From the NCBI GenBank assembly GCA_022747635.1, contig JAKTNV010000066.1:621501-685500 (forward strand): 64,000 bases of DNA, in the 5' to 3' direction. The notes under the pieces were generated by a model, which was not told the DNA's origin, made no database searches, and was given only the letters and a program-made list of their open reading frames with translations. Origin of the DNA: Hetaerina americana. Lineage: Eukaryota > Arthropoda > Insecta > Odonata > Calopterygidae. The position numbers and the translations under genes are program-made. Positions 33,539 through 42,620 of this stretch are shown here, one piece after another. Numbering within the stretch: position 1 is the stretch's first letter; the number at the start of each line of letters is the position of its first letter.

Positions 33539-34250
33539 TGTCGCGAGGGACATAGGTGGGGAACGACGGGTCGATAAAGTATGAAGTCATATCTTACTCT
33601 TTAAATACATTTATTGTCGAGACACCCACACGACATACAATAAGAACAGTAAAACCCTTGCATGACTTATAACAATCCACGTACACTCACGGAATAAGTC
33701 AGTAAACCTTGCTTGGTCTTCACGGTCGCTGGCCGGTCGCACTGGTAGCACGCCCTAATCAACGAACGGTCGCTGGCCGGTCGCACTGGTAGCACGCCCA
33801 AATCAACGATCGGTCGCCGGCCGGTCGCACTGGTAGCACGCCCTAATCAACGAACGGTCGCTGGCCGGTCGCACTGGTAGCACGCCCAAATCAACGATCG
33901 GTCGCCGGCCGGTCGCACTGGTAGCACGCCCTAGTCAACGATCCTCTGCACGGTCGCCGGCCGGTCGCACTGGTAGCACGACCTAACTAACGATCCTATG
34001 CGAGGCAAGACACAAGACTCAAGACTCAAGACTACTCTCCCTTAGGCATGGGGCCCTTATATACCGTCCTTAGCAGTTGCGGTACTCGTTATTCATCCTT
34101 AAGGAGTGACGTCGAGGCGAGTCCGGCCTTGACCATTGCCCGGTGAGGGTGCATGAGGGTTAGGGTCCCGTGGCCCCCCACAGGTCGGATGCTGCACGTG
34201 GGACACACGTGCTTTGCAGGATGCTGCGCGTGCGATATGTCCTTGCGACA
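33539..34250 (-). repeat. 5' LTR (712 bp), six tandem units
   Basis: Same as the other LTR but lacks the sixth 52-bp unit (the one with GCACTAGTC), which accounts for the whole length difference of 52 bp. TATA box at about 34054-34063 (plus coordinates). This LTR drives the leftward transcript. Confidence 0.95.
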
Positions 34251-34832
34251 AATGCTGCATGTTCAGGTGCACTGTCGTCATGGCGAAGCATCCATCCATT
34301 CATCGCCCTGAGTCAAATGTGGTCGCACACGACGCACGCGATCTCTCAAACGCTTGAGAACTCTAAGGTAGAACTCAGAATTTACAGTTTGTCCTTCAGG
34401 AAGACATCCATGATGAACAACACAACTTCGACATCCAAGTAAACCAGGAGCATCATGACTTTGATTTTCGATCGGCTTCGATCGGATCGGCTTTAATTTA
34501 ATCCACTGTATCTCTTCTTCTGAGCATTATCACCGAAAATAGCTGTCAACATTTTAAGTAATTTTTTGTTGTCTTTTACCAAATTCACTTCACCAACAAA
34601 GTTGATGTCAATTCGTTGCTCCGTGATTTCGACAATTTCCATTTTCGACGAACAGTAAAAATAAGGACTACAGAAACTAACATAATTGGCACCATACTCA
34701 CAGCTCGACGATCCGCCAAGCACGGACGGCTCATCGGGTCTCAGACAACTGACGCCGCTAGTGGGCGGGGCTATACTCCGCGTCATGGATACCAGATTAC
34801 ACCAGCTCATGTGTTTATTGGATAGACCCCGC

Positions 34833-35335
34833 ATGTCACTTCCTCTCTTTGCTGTTTTTTTGCATTAAATGTTCGACCACTTCTGTCACTGCACATAATA
34901 ATTTGGAATTCATGAACAGTCTATTGAGGGCATTGATGGAAGAAAACCCATCAGGTTTGAGTCAGATAAATATTCATCTCCAGAAGTGACTCGGTTTTTT
35001 CGCCTGTATTTGATAAAGTCGGTTATTGATGAACAAATGAGCCTTCGCACTGCTATTTCTAAGATGCCATACCTTCTTATGCCACAATCAACCATTATTT
35101 TACTCCTTATTCTTGTATTTTGCCTCCCTGCATGTCATGTAGTGTAATCGGCTGTCATTCGTGGTTCATGAAGAATGAAGCGTAGGTATTAAAACGCAAT
35201 CTACACACATGATGTATGTAAAATGTGTAGGTAACAGCCTTTTTTCAGGCGTGTCCGTGAAGTGCTGAACTCAGACCGTCGGTGTGCGTATGATCACAGA
35301 GTTCGTATTTTTGGCACTGATATCAGACCTAATCA
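34833..35335. other. no gene seen
   Basis: No recognisable feature between two mariner-derived elements. Confidence 0.45.
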
Positions 35336-35923
35336 AAAAGAATCAGTCCTACCACTTTTGGGTCGCACCCAAAAGTGGTAGGACTGATTCTTTTACAAGA
35401 ACTTTATTGACACCTTGTGCATGGCCAAATCGTTGGACGTTGGATGCAGACAGACCCAACTGGTCTGCAATTTCTTCACTGGTTAAGCGTCGGTCTGTGT
35501 TCAGCAGTGTCCTCACTCTCTCCACATTCGTGTCGGTTCTTGCCGTCGACGGCCGTCCGGAGCGATGGTCGTCTTCAACGAGCTCCCTACCCTCTTTAAA
35601 CAGCTTGTGCCACTCAAATACTGTGGAACGGCTTAAGGCAGTGTCCCCGTAAGCCTGCTTGATCATATCGAGGGTCACAGTTGCCGTCTTCCCGAGTTTC
35701 GCACAAAACTTCACGGAATAACGTTGCTCTAAATTCAGATTCATTTTGTTTTTCGACGCGGACAAAAAACTTGCTTCACTAAAAACGGTGTCCTCACTCA
35801 ACGACAGCCCGCAGGCGACTGAGGTTGGTGTCGGTCTGTTGCTAAGAGCCCCCTCCACCTTACCCTGCCAGGCAGACCCCCCGCCAGAGAAAATCAGTCC
35901 TACCACTTTTGGGTGCGACCCTG
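35336..35923 (-). mobile_element. mariner 3 deletion derivative with hairpin end
   Basis: The right end has an ITR that outward reads CAGGGTCGCACCCAAAAGTG, followed by TA (35924-35925). The left end carries GGGTCGCACCC preceded by an inverted copy: 35336-35363 and 35367-35394 form a perfect 28-bp hairpin with a CGC loop. Length is about 0.56 kb. It contains only the first third of a transposase gene. Confidence 0.8.
35349..35744 (-). CDS. mariner transposase DNA-binding domain only
   Basis: A 131-residue ORF starts MNLNLEQRYSVKF. The first helix-turn-helix (through STVFEWHKLFKEGRELVEDD), the RSGRPSTA linker and the second helix-turn-helix (RVRTLLNTDRRLTSEEIADQ) are intact. The deletion then joins the frame to the 3' ITR, which codes the last 20 or so residues (KESVLPLLGATQKW). 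No catalytic Asp remains. If translated, the protein could bind ITRs without cutting, like a KP-type repressor; this is inference. The start was chosen at MNLN because mariner transposases begin at this point, although the frame is open upstream. Confidence 0.6.
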   Translation of the reverse strand: MNLNLEQRYSVKFCAKLGKTATVTLDMIKQAYGDTALSRSTVFEWHKLFKEGRELVEDDHRSGRPSTARTDTNVERVRTLLNTDRRLTSEEIADQLGLSASNVQRFGHAQGVNKVLVKESVLPLLGATQKW

Positions 35924-35925
35924 TA

Positions 35926-36185
35926 AGACGGTGACAGTGCACACCATTATTGCTGAAAATTTGATGAGTAGTCAAGGGTCTATTTGCGAAGACCTTCTAC
36001 AATTGCATTGCGACGATTTCCCAACCCCCTCACAGTCAAGACTTGGCACCAGCAGACTGGTATTACTATTCCCAAAAGTGAAACTCTCCCTCAAAGCACA
36101 CTAAGAGTGCCCTCAAAGTAACTTTCACGCGTACCCTTAAGAAACTTCCGAAATCCGCCTACCAAGGAGCCTTCGAGTCGTGGAA
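35926..36185 (+). pseudogene. old mariner transposase relic (D2-D3 region)
   Basis: Frames read TVHTIIAENLMSS, then after a shift SQDLAPADWYY and FPKVKLSLKAH, resembling the segment from the second Asp through (S)PDLAP.D...FP..K of mariner. Very degraded. Mariner 3 is inserted at its left edge. Confidence 0.45.
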
Positions 36186-36397
36186 AAGCCCTGAGGGCCA
36201 TAGCGTGTCGACGCTCTCAAAGGTAGAAGTAATTATATGAATTCTGAGGCGTAGTAGCAATCTAGTCAAATAAAAATTCATTTTTCGCGAAAATTTTTCC
36301 AATTATTTTTATACAAACCATGTACGACGTGAATAGCTGTTAAAAATTTGCAACTTCGTTATTTTGGATTATCCCGTGATTCTGACCGACAAACCAG

Positions 36398-36690
36398 TCC
36401 TTTTCCTCGCTTGCCCTATGTCCTCGCCTCCTTACGCAAAGGTCCTTCGCCGATCGAAATTCTCTGCAGTGCTTTCCTCTCCCTCCTCCCTCTCCACCGT
36501 GTTTCTTACGTCTTTGTTTGATTTCCCAGGCTTCTATTCCATCTTTCCCCACGCCCACATCTCTCAAAAAACTCAAATCTAAGTCAATCGTCTTACTTCA
36601 ACGAACATGTTTCCCAACCGTGGAGAAAGAGTCTCTAAATTTAAGGTTTTCAGTCGTCCCTTCTTAGCCAACTTACTGAAAGTCCCAACA
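36398..36690 (-). mobile_element. diverged RTE-A-related LINE, 3' fragment
   Basis: The plus strand is pyrimidine-rich and collinear with antisense RTE-A: CCTCGCTTGCCCTATGTCC, CATCTTTCCCCACGCCCACA, then AAGTCAATCGTC and TTACTTCAACGAACATGTTTC. Divergence is high. Confidence 0.55.
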
Positions 36691-37689
36691 AAGCATCCAA
36701 GATATCTCTACGATTTACTGCCTTTGTTTAGTCTTATGTCACCAAATTGCAATGTCTCAAGTGGTCTTAATTTCTTAAGAAGCGCGTTATTATGATTCAT
36801 TTATCATGACGTCTCAACCCATTATTCTATAAATGATTATTGCCGCTGAACTTGTAATGAGAAGCAATATTGTCAATCTTAAAAAACCTCTTCTTCATGC
36901 TTTCTAGACATATCCCTGGGCTTTTTCAAAACATTTTCGCTCAAAAAGGACGCTTTTTTGAACTGATATTTCGTTCTTAAGCCCTTTATGCTCCTTGAAG
37001 CCATCTCCTTTAATCCGAAATGCCTTTAACTCCCTCCAAAACTTTCTCTCTTTGCCGCAATTTCCCACACACAAACGTCAACTTTCACCCTCCTTTAAGT
37101 TCAACTAATACCAGGCTTTGGTCCTTACCACGACAACTGGGATTAAATCAACTTGCTTGCAATGCATTAAGCGGCCACCGGTGACATTATATGTGAAGGT
37201 TTATCCAGAGTGGTGGGTTGAAAGGAAGCATTCGAATATTTCCCACCAACTGTGATTGAAAAATGTCAGATTATTATTATTTTTTTTGTTATTATTATTA
37301 TTTCTTCTTCATCATCTCATCATTTATTTATGTTTTATATTTTTTAAAGTCATTTCAAAGAAATTGTGATCAGTACGTTGTTTTAATTTACAATGCTTTC
37401 GTAACGGACTGATGAGCAAATTGATTAATTCCTTTTTACAAACACGGCAACCACCTCATGCATGGCTTGAATTAAAATTGTTGGGAAAATTTTAGCAACA
37501 TTTTATTTATTTTACTTTAAATCGCTAGAGTGCTCCTCAAAATTCTTCGGAGCACTTCTTCCCTTGAGAGCATCGGCACACACTTTTGCCCAAGGGCAGG
37601 CAGCTCCCGGAAGGTCCTTAAGGGTACAAGCGTGTTAGCTTCTTTGGCGGCTTGACTTAGGGTCCCATTATGGTGGTGTCCTTCGAGGG
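36691..37689. other. no gene seen
   Basis: AT-rich; a short (TTA)n stretch near 37272. Nothing coding recognised. Confidence 0.5.
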
Positions 37690-37940
37690 AGGGAGGATTT
37701 CACTTTTTAGAGGGAATAGGAATAATAGTCTACCAGTGGTGCCAAGTCAGGGGGACTTAAAGGGTGTTGAGGAATCGTCGCGATGCCATATGCAGAGAAA
37801 GTCTTCGCAAGCATATAGACACTCGAATCTGCTCTTATTGGGTGTCCGTAAAAAAGACCTTCGGGAGGACGAGTTAAGCGCAGATCAGATTTCGCATCGC
37901 AAAATTTTCGGTGATTCAATGGTGTGTACAATGTCACTGT
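37690..37940 (-). pseudogene. mariner transposase relic (D3 region)
   Basis: A minus-strand segment reads TIPQHPLSPPDLAPLVDYYS, resembling H.PYSPDLAP.D...F of mariner. The remaining sequence is unrecognisable. A single motif supports the call. Confidence 0.35.
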
Positions 37941-38344
37941 CGAATATCAATGTTAATAATTTAACAACCAATACGGTTTGAATTCATCACTTGACGCAAT
38001 GCACGTCAGGAAAACATTGTCACCCAAAATTTTTAAACAAACCTTTTACATGTGAGGTAAAGAATCCATCGGAATAGTCTGTAAGGCATTGAATATGGTA
38101 CCCTATTCAAATTTCTAATGCAGTTTTTTCTAATAATGTCATTTTCTAAAAATATCTTTTCTAATAAAATTATTTCTAAACTGAAATTTCTAAATTAAAT
38201 ATTTCTAAGATTATTAAATGTGCTAATTTTCCAAAGAAATATATTTATAGTATACAATTAATCCAAAATAATGGTATTAGCGAGAAGAGTTAAATATTCA
38301 ACGGTTAGATTTCCATCCTTATAAATACCATATACAGAAACAAT

Positions 38345-38440
38345 AGAACCCAACCCAACACAGCCCAACACAACCCAACACAGCCCAACACAACCCAACA
38401 CAGCGCAACACAACCCTACACAGCCCAACACAACACAACT
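38345..38440. repeat. tandem repeat, 10/20-bp period
   Basis: Alternating CCCAACACAG and CCCAACACAA units with a few substitutions. Confidence 0.9.
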
Positions 38441-39291
38441 CTCGCGTTACATCTCCAGCTTTAGAAAATTTCCAGTATCAACGTCCTTTTAAAACATTTC
38501 TTTGTATTGAACAAATCTATCAAGAAATAATTGTTTTTAACAACTTTGGGTTTCGGATCCATATGTATTATGCACTTATTGTATGCTACATTTTAGAAAA
38601 ATACAATATTAGAAATAATGGTGTAGAAAAAATGCATTGATTCATTTATTGGAAAAATAAAATTACTTATTAAATAAATGTGTATCACACACTTATACAC
38701 AAATGCAGTTTCCGTAGCCACAATTTTTTCTTATATTTAGTTAGTATAAAAAATTACTCATTAGAAAATATAAAAATATAAAATTGGAAAGAATTCATTA
38801 GGAAAAAATATTAGAAAAAAGCATATTTTAGAAAAATAAATTAATAGAAATTGTGGTTCAAAAAAATGTCATGTGTAATTAATCAGGAAAGTTCAACAGT
38901 AACAAAGTAGTACACATTCATTTAACAATTGGTATTCCATTATATTAAGGAATGTTTTTGGTTTTGTCTAAACCTCTTACTTGATGTCATTCCCAATCCT
39001 GATGGTACCATAGCCTTCCCACTCCATTTGAAATGTTCTCCATCCTGTTTAAAAGGCAACGTACGACATTTAGTGAAAAAAAATCCACTCTGTTCCTGTG
39101 AAATGTGTCGTGTTAAATTCGTAAATAACTGTGAAAAATTAAACTGCGAACAAATCGGTCGTATATGACGTTTCTGGGCGTCACGAGGTACATGTTGACA
39201 CAAAGCCAAGTGTTTGGAGTGGCTCCGGCTAGTCCGTATTGGGCAGTTAAATGAACCGACTGTGAAGTAACTCTTTCTTTTTTCGTTTCAG
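38441..39291. other. AT-rich, putative intron
   Basis: TTAGAAAA words recur (38580-38840). A 79-residue cysteine-containing open stretch (38929-39168) has no recognisable domain. Ends in the polypyrimidine tract before the exon. Confidence 0.5.
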
Positions 39292-39373
39292 TGTCAACTC
39301 GTGGGCTCAGGAGTTGGGAGAGAAACTGTTCAAGCTCAGCCAGACGGTGACGAGAGCTGATAAAATAGAGGCG
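39292..39373 (+). CDS. calcium channel alpha2-delta subunit, N-terminal exon
   Basis: An 82-bp exon follows a CTCTTTCTTTTTTCGTTTCAG acceptor and precedes GTGAGT. It begins with one base of a split codon and then encodes 27 residues, VNSWAQELGEKLFKL... to ...RADKIEA, ending in phase 0. Together with the exon at 43522 it matches the region just after the signal peptide of alpha2-delta (CACNA2D, fly straightjacket type): a V..WA..LG.EL..L...VT..  segment followed by K(Y)..... and a P..L......DML..K..AV segment. Alpha2-delta is an extracellular, membrane-anchored auxiliary subunit that promotes surface expression of voltage-gated calcium channels. The exon boundary between A and KYY falls where vertebrate genes also split, from memory. 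The signal-peptide exon is not found. Confidence 0.75.
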
Positions 39374-40105
39374 GTGAGTGTTGGTTGGAACAAGCACCCT
39401 CCTCCAGCAAGGGGTCAACACAAAGCCCTCCTTTGGTCATCGCCGAATTCGAAATTTTATGCCAATTCAACCGAATACTCTCTCGACGTTTACACTCATG
39501 TCCGTTTTATTTGCAAATTACGACACGTAGCATTTTGCAGTGAAATTGCGCCATTCTACATTAAATTATTTTGTTCATTTTGAACAAATGGGTCAAAATG
39601 CTCAGAAAATAGTTTAAAGTTATGAATATGACACTTTTTGCGAACAAATATGACAAACCTTTTTTTGATATTACCGTTTCAATAACATTAATAAATGGAG
39701 TTGCAATGGGAAAATAAGAACCTTTTTTCGGTAAAATCGAGTGCACTATTTTGCGTAAAACATCTCAATTTTCCAAATATGTACCATAATTATTTTTATG
39801 GCCTTAAGTGCACCTAAGTGGTCATTTATTTGAAGTCTTACGTTCATCAAAAACTTTTCGTAGGTTCCTATATGAAACTTTTATGAAAATTCATATTGAG
39901 GATTTTTGAAATAACGGTTTCTTAAACGAATGCATTTTTATTTTTATCAATTGAAGTTGTATGCCTACATTTTTTACCATTTATTATGTATAATTAATGC
40001 TCTTATGCTTATGAATCAAACAATTCTTTGCTATGCTGAATAGGTCTAGACAAATTCTAGATTCTCACGTCTTTTTAACTGTGTGTATGTGTGTGTTTGT
40101 ATATA

Positions 40106-40123
40106 TATGTATATATGTGTATG

Positions 40124-40180
<57 letters not shown>

Positions 40181-40190
40181 TATATATATA
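40106..40190. repeat. TG/TA microsatellite
   Basis: TGTGTATGTG grades into (TA)n directly before a hammerhead-like motif. Confidence 0.9.
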
Positions 40191-40338
40191 TCTCTCTTGA
40201 AGAAGGCCCCTGAGAGGGCCGAAAGCTCGAACAATTTACCGTGTAAGTGTTCTTTTATATGTGTCTATTCTTTTCTATTTGTGTTATGTTGAGTCAGCCA
40301 ATTATTGTGCCGCTCGTATGAGTTTTTCCGTACAATCG

Positions 40339-40340
<2 letters not shown>
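40191..40340 (+). mobile_element. Penelope-like terminal fragment with hammerhead-like motif
   Basis: CTTGAAGA (40196-40203), stem GGCCC/GGGCC (40205-40209 with 40216-40220) and GAAA (40221-40224). Downstream is an AT-rich 3' segment (TATATGTGTCTATTC, GTTATGTTGAGTCAGCC). The first core base is T instead of C. Flanked by (TA)n on both sides. Confidence 0.45.

Positions 40341-40381
<41 letters not shown>
40340..40381. repeat. (TA)n microsatellite
   Basis: Pure TA dinucleotides. Confidence 0.9.
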
Positions 40382-40383
<2 letters not shown>

Positions 40384-40924
40384 GCATCATGTTTTTATGT
40401 AGTAATTGAACGATTCCTATGTTTCTCTTGAATAAATCCCTTGCACAATACATAATCAAGTTACTCCGATTATTGAGACTATCATAAAATCATAAACTAA
40501 GATGATGTTCAAAAGAAGTTAAAGAGTGACCAACGCCCTCTGAAGTAATGAATCCATACTAATAATGGTTGAGTTAGCAACGAATCTATTTCGATATTTT
40601 AATGGTCTCTTTATATTCAATTAAGACTGTAAAAGCGCTCTTTTAGAAAATTTTGAATTAAAATATGTGTTAAGTATGACTGTAATTACCTTTCATACAG
40701 TAGCCGTTTATAGAATCCAGCATTCATTGATATTATACATGTACCGGTGAAATTAAACACAAATTAATATTATGAACTTGTAAAGAAGTGTTACGTTTCA
40801 AGTAACCATGTAGACCGTGTGGCAGGGTGTCTTATGTAAATTACTATTTCAGTAAATATTTACATACGTGTACGTTATATATATATATATACATAAAATA
40901 TTTATTTATATAAACCATAAATAC

Positions 40925-40980
40925 AGTAATCAACCCGAAGGTTGCTTTGGTAGGCGATGTTAGAGTTCACCCAGTTTTTA
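40925..40980 (-). mobile_element. SINE family 1, 3' tail fragment
   Basis: CAGTAATCAACCCGAAGG, then GGTAGGCGATG and AGAGTTCACCCAG: the same isolated tail piece as at 18629. Mariner B is inserted 10 bp downstream. Confidence 0.7.
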
Positions 40981-40990
40981 TGGTTATATA

Positions 40991-42319
40991 CTACCTTGAT
41001 CAAAAATTTCCCGGAATTTATTCAGAAAATTAAAAATACAAGTTTATTCATCTAAATCTATATTGTCCCCTTCAAAGTAATCCCCATCGACTGCAACACA
41101 CTTATGCCACCACTTGATCCAATCCTCGAAACATTTTTTATATTCGGTTTTCGGTATGTCCATCAGTGCTTCAGGCGATTTTTCCATTACTTCCTCTCGG
41201 CTGCTAAAACGCGTTCCCCGTAATGGTTTTTTAACTCGATTGAACAGAAAGAAGTCACAGGGAGCCAAATCAGGTGAATTCGGTGGCTGTTGGATGGTAT
41301 TTGTTGCATTTTTCGTCAAAAAATTACGAATAATGATAGCACTGTGCGACGGTGCGTTATCATGGTGCAAAATCCACGAGTTTTCTGCCCACATTTCTGG
41401 TCTCTTTCGGCGAATTGCTTCACGCAAACGTCTCATAACGCCCAAATAATACTCTTTGTTTACTGTCTGGCCTTCTGGCAAAAATTCATGATGCACTACA
41501 CCGTTGTAATCCATGAAAACCGTCAGCATTGCCTTCTTTTTTGACTGAAAACGACGTGGTTTTTTTGGTCTCGGCTCATTTGGTGAACGCCATTCACTTG
41601 CCTGATGTCTGGATTGCGTGTCGTACTCATAAACCCACGTCTCGTCTCCAGTAATGATCCTTTTGATGAATGTGGGATCGGATTCAGCCTCGCAAATCAT
41701 GTCTTTTGCGACGTCAACACGGTCTCTTTTTTGCATGAAATTGAGGTCTTTTGGCACCAACTTTGCTGCTACACGACGGAAACCCAAATCATTAACCACA
41801 ATGTCTTGGGCGGATCCATAGGCAATGTTCAAGTCCTCCGCTATTTCTCTGATGGTTAATTTGCGGTTATTGACCAACATTTCTTTTACTTTATCAATTT
41901 TTTCACCGACTTTCGATGTCGATGGTCTGCCACTGCGTTCATCATCTTCGATTGACTCACGACCACTTCTGAACCGCTCGTGCCACTGGTAAACGACCGT
42001 TTTTTTTAGAGAATCGTTGCCGAAACACTTTTCCGACATTTCCAACGTCCGTGCGCCACTAAATCCATTTTTTACGCAAAATTTAATACAAGTTCGTTGT
42101 TGCAAATTTAAATCCATTTCTGCAATTGTAAAAAATCGCCAACACACACAGATAGATGTACTCTTGGCTACGTAACTTTTGCAAATGTCAAGTTATGACA
42201 CTAAGATTTAAAGGGAATATCAACAACAGATGTACCAATTTAACAAAAAAACAGAACTCAAATCGGAACGATGGGAGCGCCACACGGTGGTTATTCCGGG
42301 TACTTTTTGATCAAGGTAG
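40991..42319 (-). mobile_element. mariner copy B (mariner 1), apparently intact
   Basis: 1329 bp, TA flanks at 40989-40990 and 42320-42321. ITRs begin CTACCTTGATCAAAAA at both ends, with one difference just inside (AGTACCC against ATTTCCC). Inserted in the alpha2-delta intron in antisense. Confidence 0.95.
41044..42117 (-). CDS. mariner transposase, full length
   Basis: An uninterrupted 357-residue ORF from MDLNLQQRTCIKF to GDNIDLDE. The paired helix-turn-helix DNA-binding region (residues about 1-115) has the RSGRPSTS linker. The catalytic domain has D1 in TGDETWVYEYD, D2 in HHDNAPSH and D3 34 residues later in SPDLAPCDFFLF, the mariner D,D34D arrangement. WVPHDLN-like linker is represented by KLVPKDLNFMQKR. 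It would excise and reinsert elements at TA. I chose MDLN as the start, though the frame is open 10 codons further upstream. It differs from copies A and C at a few positions (MSEKCF for MLEKCF, SPEAL for SQEAL, KWWHK for KRWHK), so activity is plausible but not proved. Confidence 0.92.
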   Translation of the reverse strand: MDLNLQQRTCIKFCVKNGFSGARTLEMSEKCFGNDSLKKTVVYQWHERFRSGRESIEDDERSGRPSTSKVGEKIDKVKEMLVNNRKLTIREIAEDLNIAYGSAQDIVVNDLGFRRVAAKLVPKDLNFMQKRDRVDVAKDMICEAESDPTFIKRIITGDETWVYEYDTQSRHQASEWRSPNEPRPKKPRRFQSKKKAMLTVFMDYNGVVHHEFLPEGQTVNKEYYLGVMRRLREAIRRKRPEMWAENSWILHHDNAPSHSAIIIRNFLTKNATNTIQQPPNSPDLAPCDFFLFNRVKKPLRGTRFSSREEVMEKSPEALMDIPKTEYKKCFEDWIKWWHKCVAVDGDYFEGDNIDLDE

Positions 42320-42399
42320 TATGTACACACGTTATAAATACACGTTTCCCATGTATTTTCGAAGAAAACGCTCTGGCGACGATTAAATTTTTCAAAAAT

Positions 42400-42500
42400 T
42401 TTGATTAAATCATTTGTGCCCCGAGAAAGGACGTTTACATATATTGTACTTACCGTTTCGACGGCAGTGGTGTAATCTTCAGAATCTTAATAAATGACGG
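42400..42500 (-). mobile_element. Penelope-like terminal fragment with hammerhead-like motif
   Basis: On the minus strand CTGAAGA (complement of 42476-42482) is followed by a 16-base stem-loop region ending CGTC, GAAA (complement of 42456-42459) and CGGTAAG. The 5' side of the stem is mutated (TTAC opposite CGTC). Confidence 0.45.
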
Positions 42501-42620
42501 CCTTGCCGTTGAAACTTCCAAACTCGATATGTATTCTTTCTCAGTTTTTCTGTGTGGAAATGTTTTAATCAAAGCTTTTATACATTTATATTACATTAAA
42601 TGTATGGTCTTCATATTATA

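Larger units (their letters stand above)
28055..34250 (-). mobile_element. Ty3/Gypsy-type LTR element, env-bearing, pol-deleted
   Basis: A 6.2-kb element with TGTCGC...GCGACA LTRs (28055-28818 and 33539-34250), flanked by AATG duplications (28051-28054 and 34251-34254) inside mariner 2. Transcription is leftward: LTR, primer site, gag, protease, deletion junction, env remnant, LTR. RT, RNase H and integrase are absent. The LTRs look identical apart from one 52-bp repeat unit, so the insertion is young. Gag, protease and an F-type env relate it to insect errantivirus-like Gypsy elements. Confidence 0.9.
27686..34832 (-). mobile_element. mariner 2 relic split by an LTR retroelement
   Basis: The two outer pieces (27686-28054 and 34251-34832) join into a roughly 950-bp mariner. 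Ends read GAGGTCTATCCAATAA and its inverse TTATTGGATAGACCCC. The left piece encodes, on the minus strand, a degraded HSPDLA (D3) region and the C-terminus; the right piece has the start MEIVEITEQRIDINF. Similar relics are at 47408-48332 and 63228-63421. The transposase centre is deleted. Confidence 0.75.

Noticed and set aside
38340..38440. CRISPR-like array
   Set aside because: The units are 10-20 bp with no spacers, and the genome is eukaryotic. It is a plain tandem repeat.
38929..39168. Cysteine-containing 79-residue ORF just upstream of the alpha2-delta exon as the signal-peptide exon
   Set aside because: It ends in a stop without a suitable donor, and its hydrophobic part is not followed by a cleavage-site-like sequence in the right phase.
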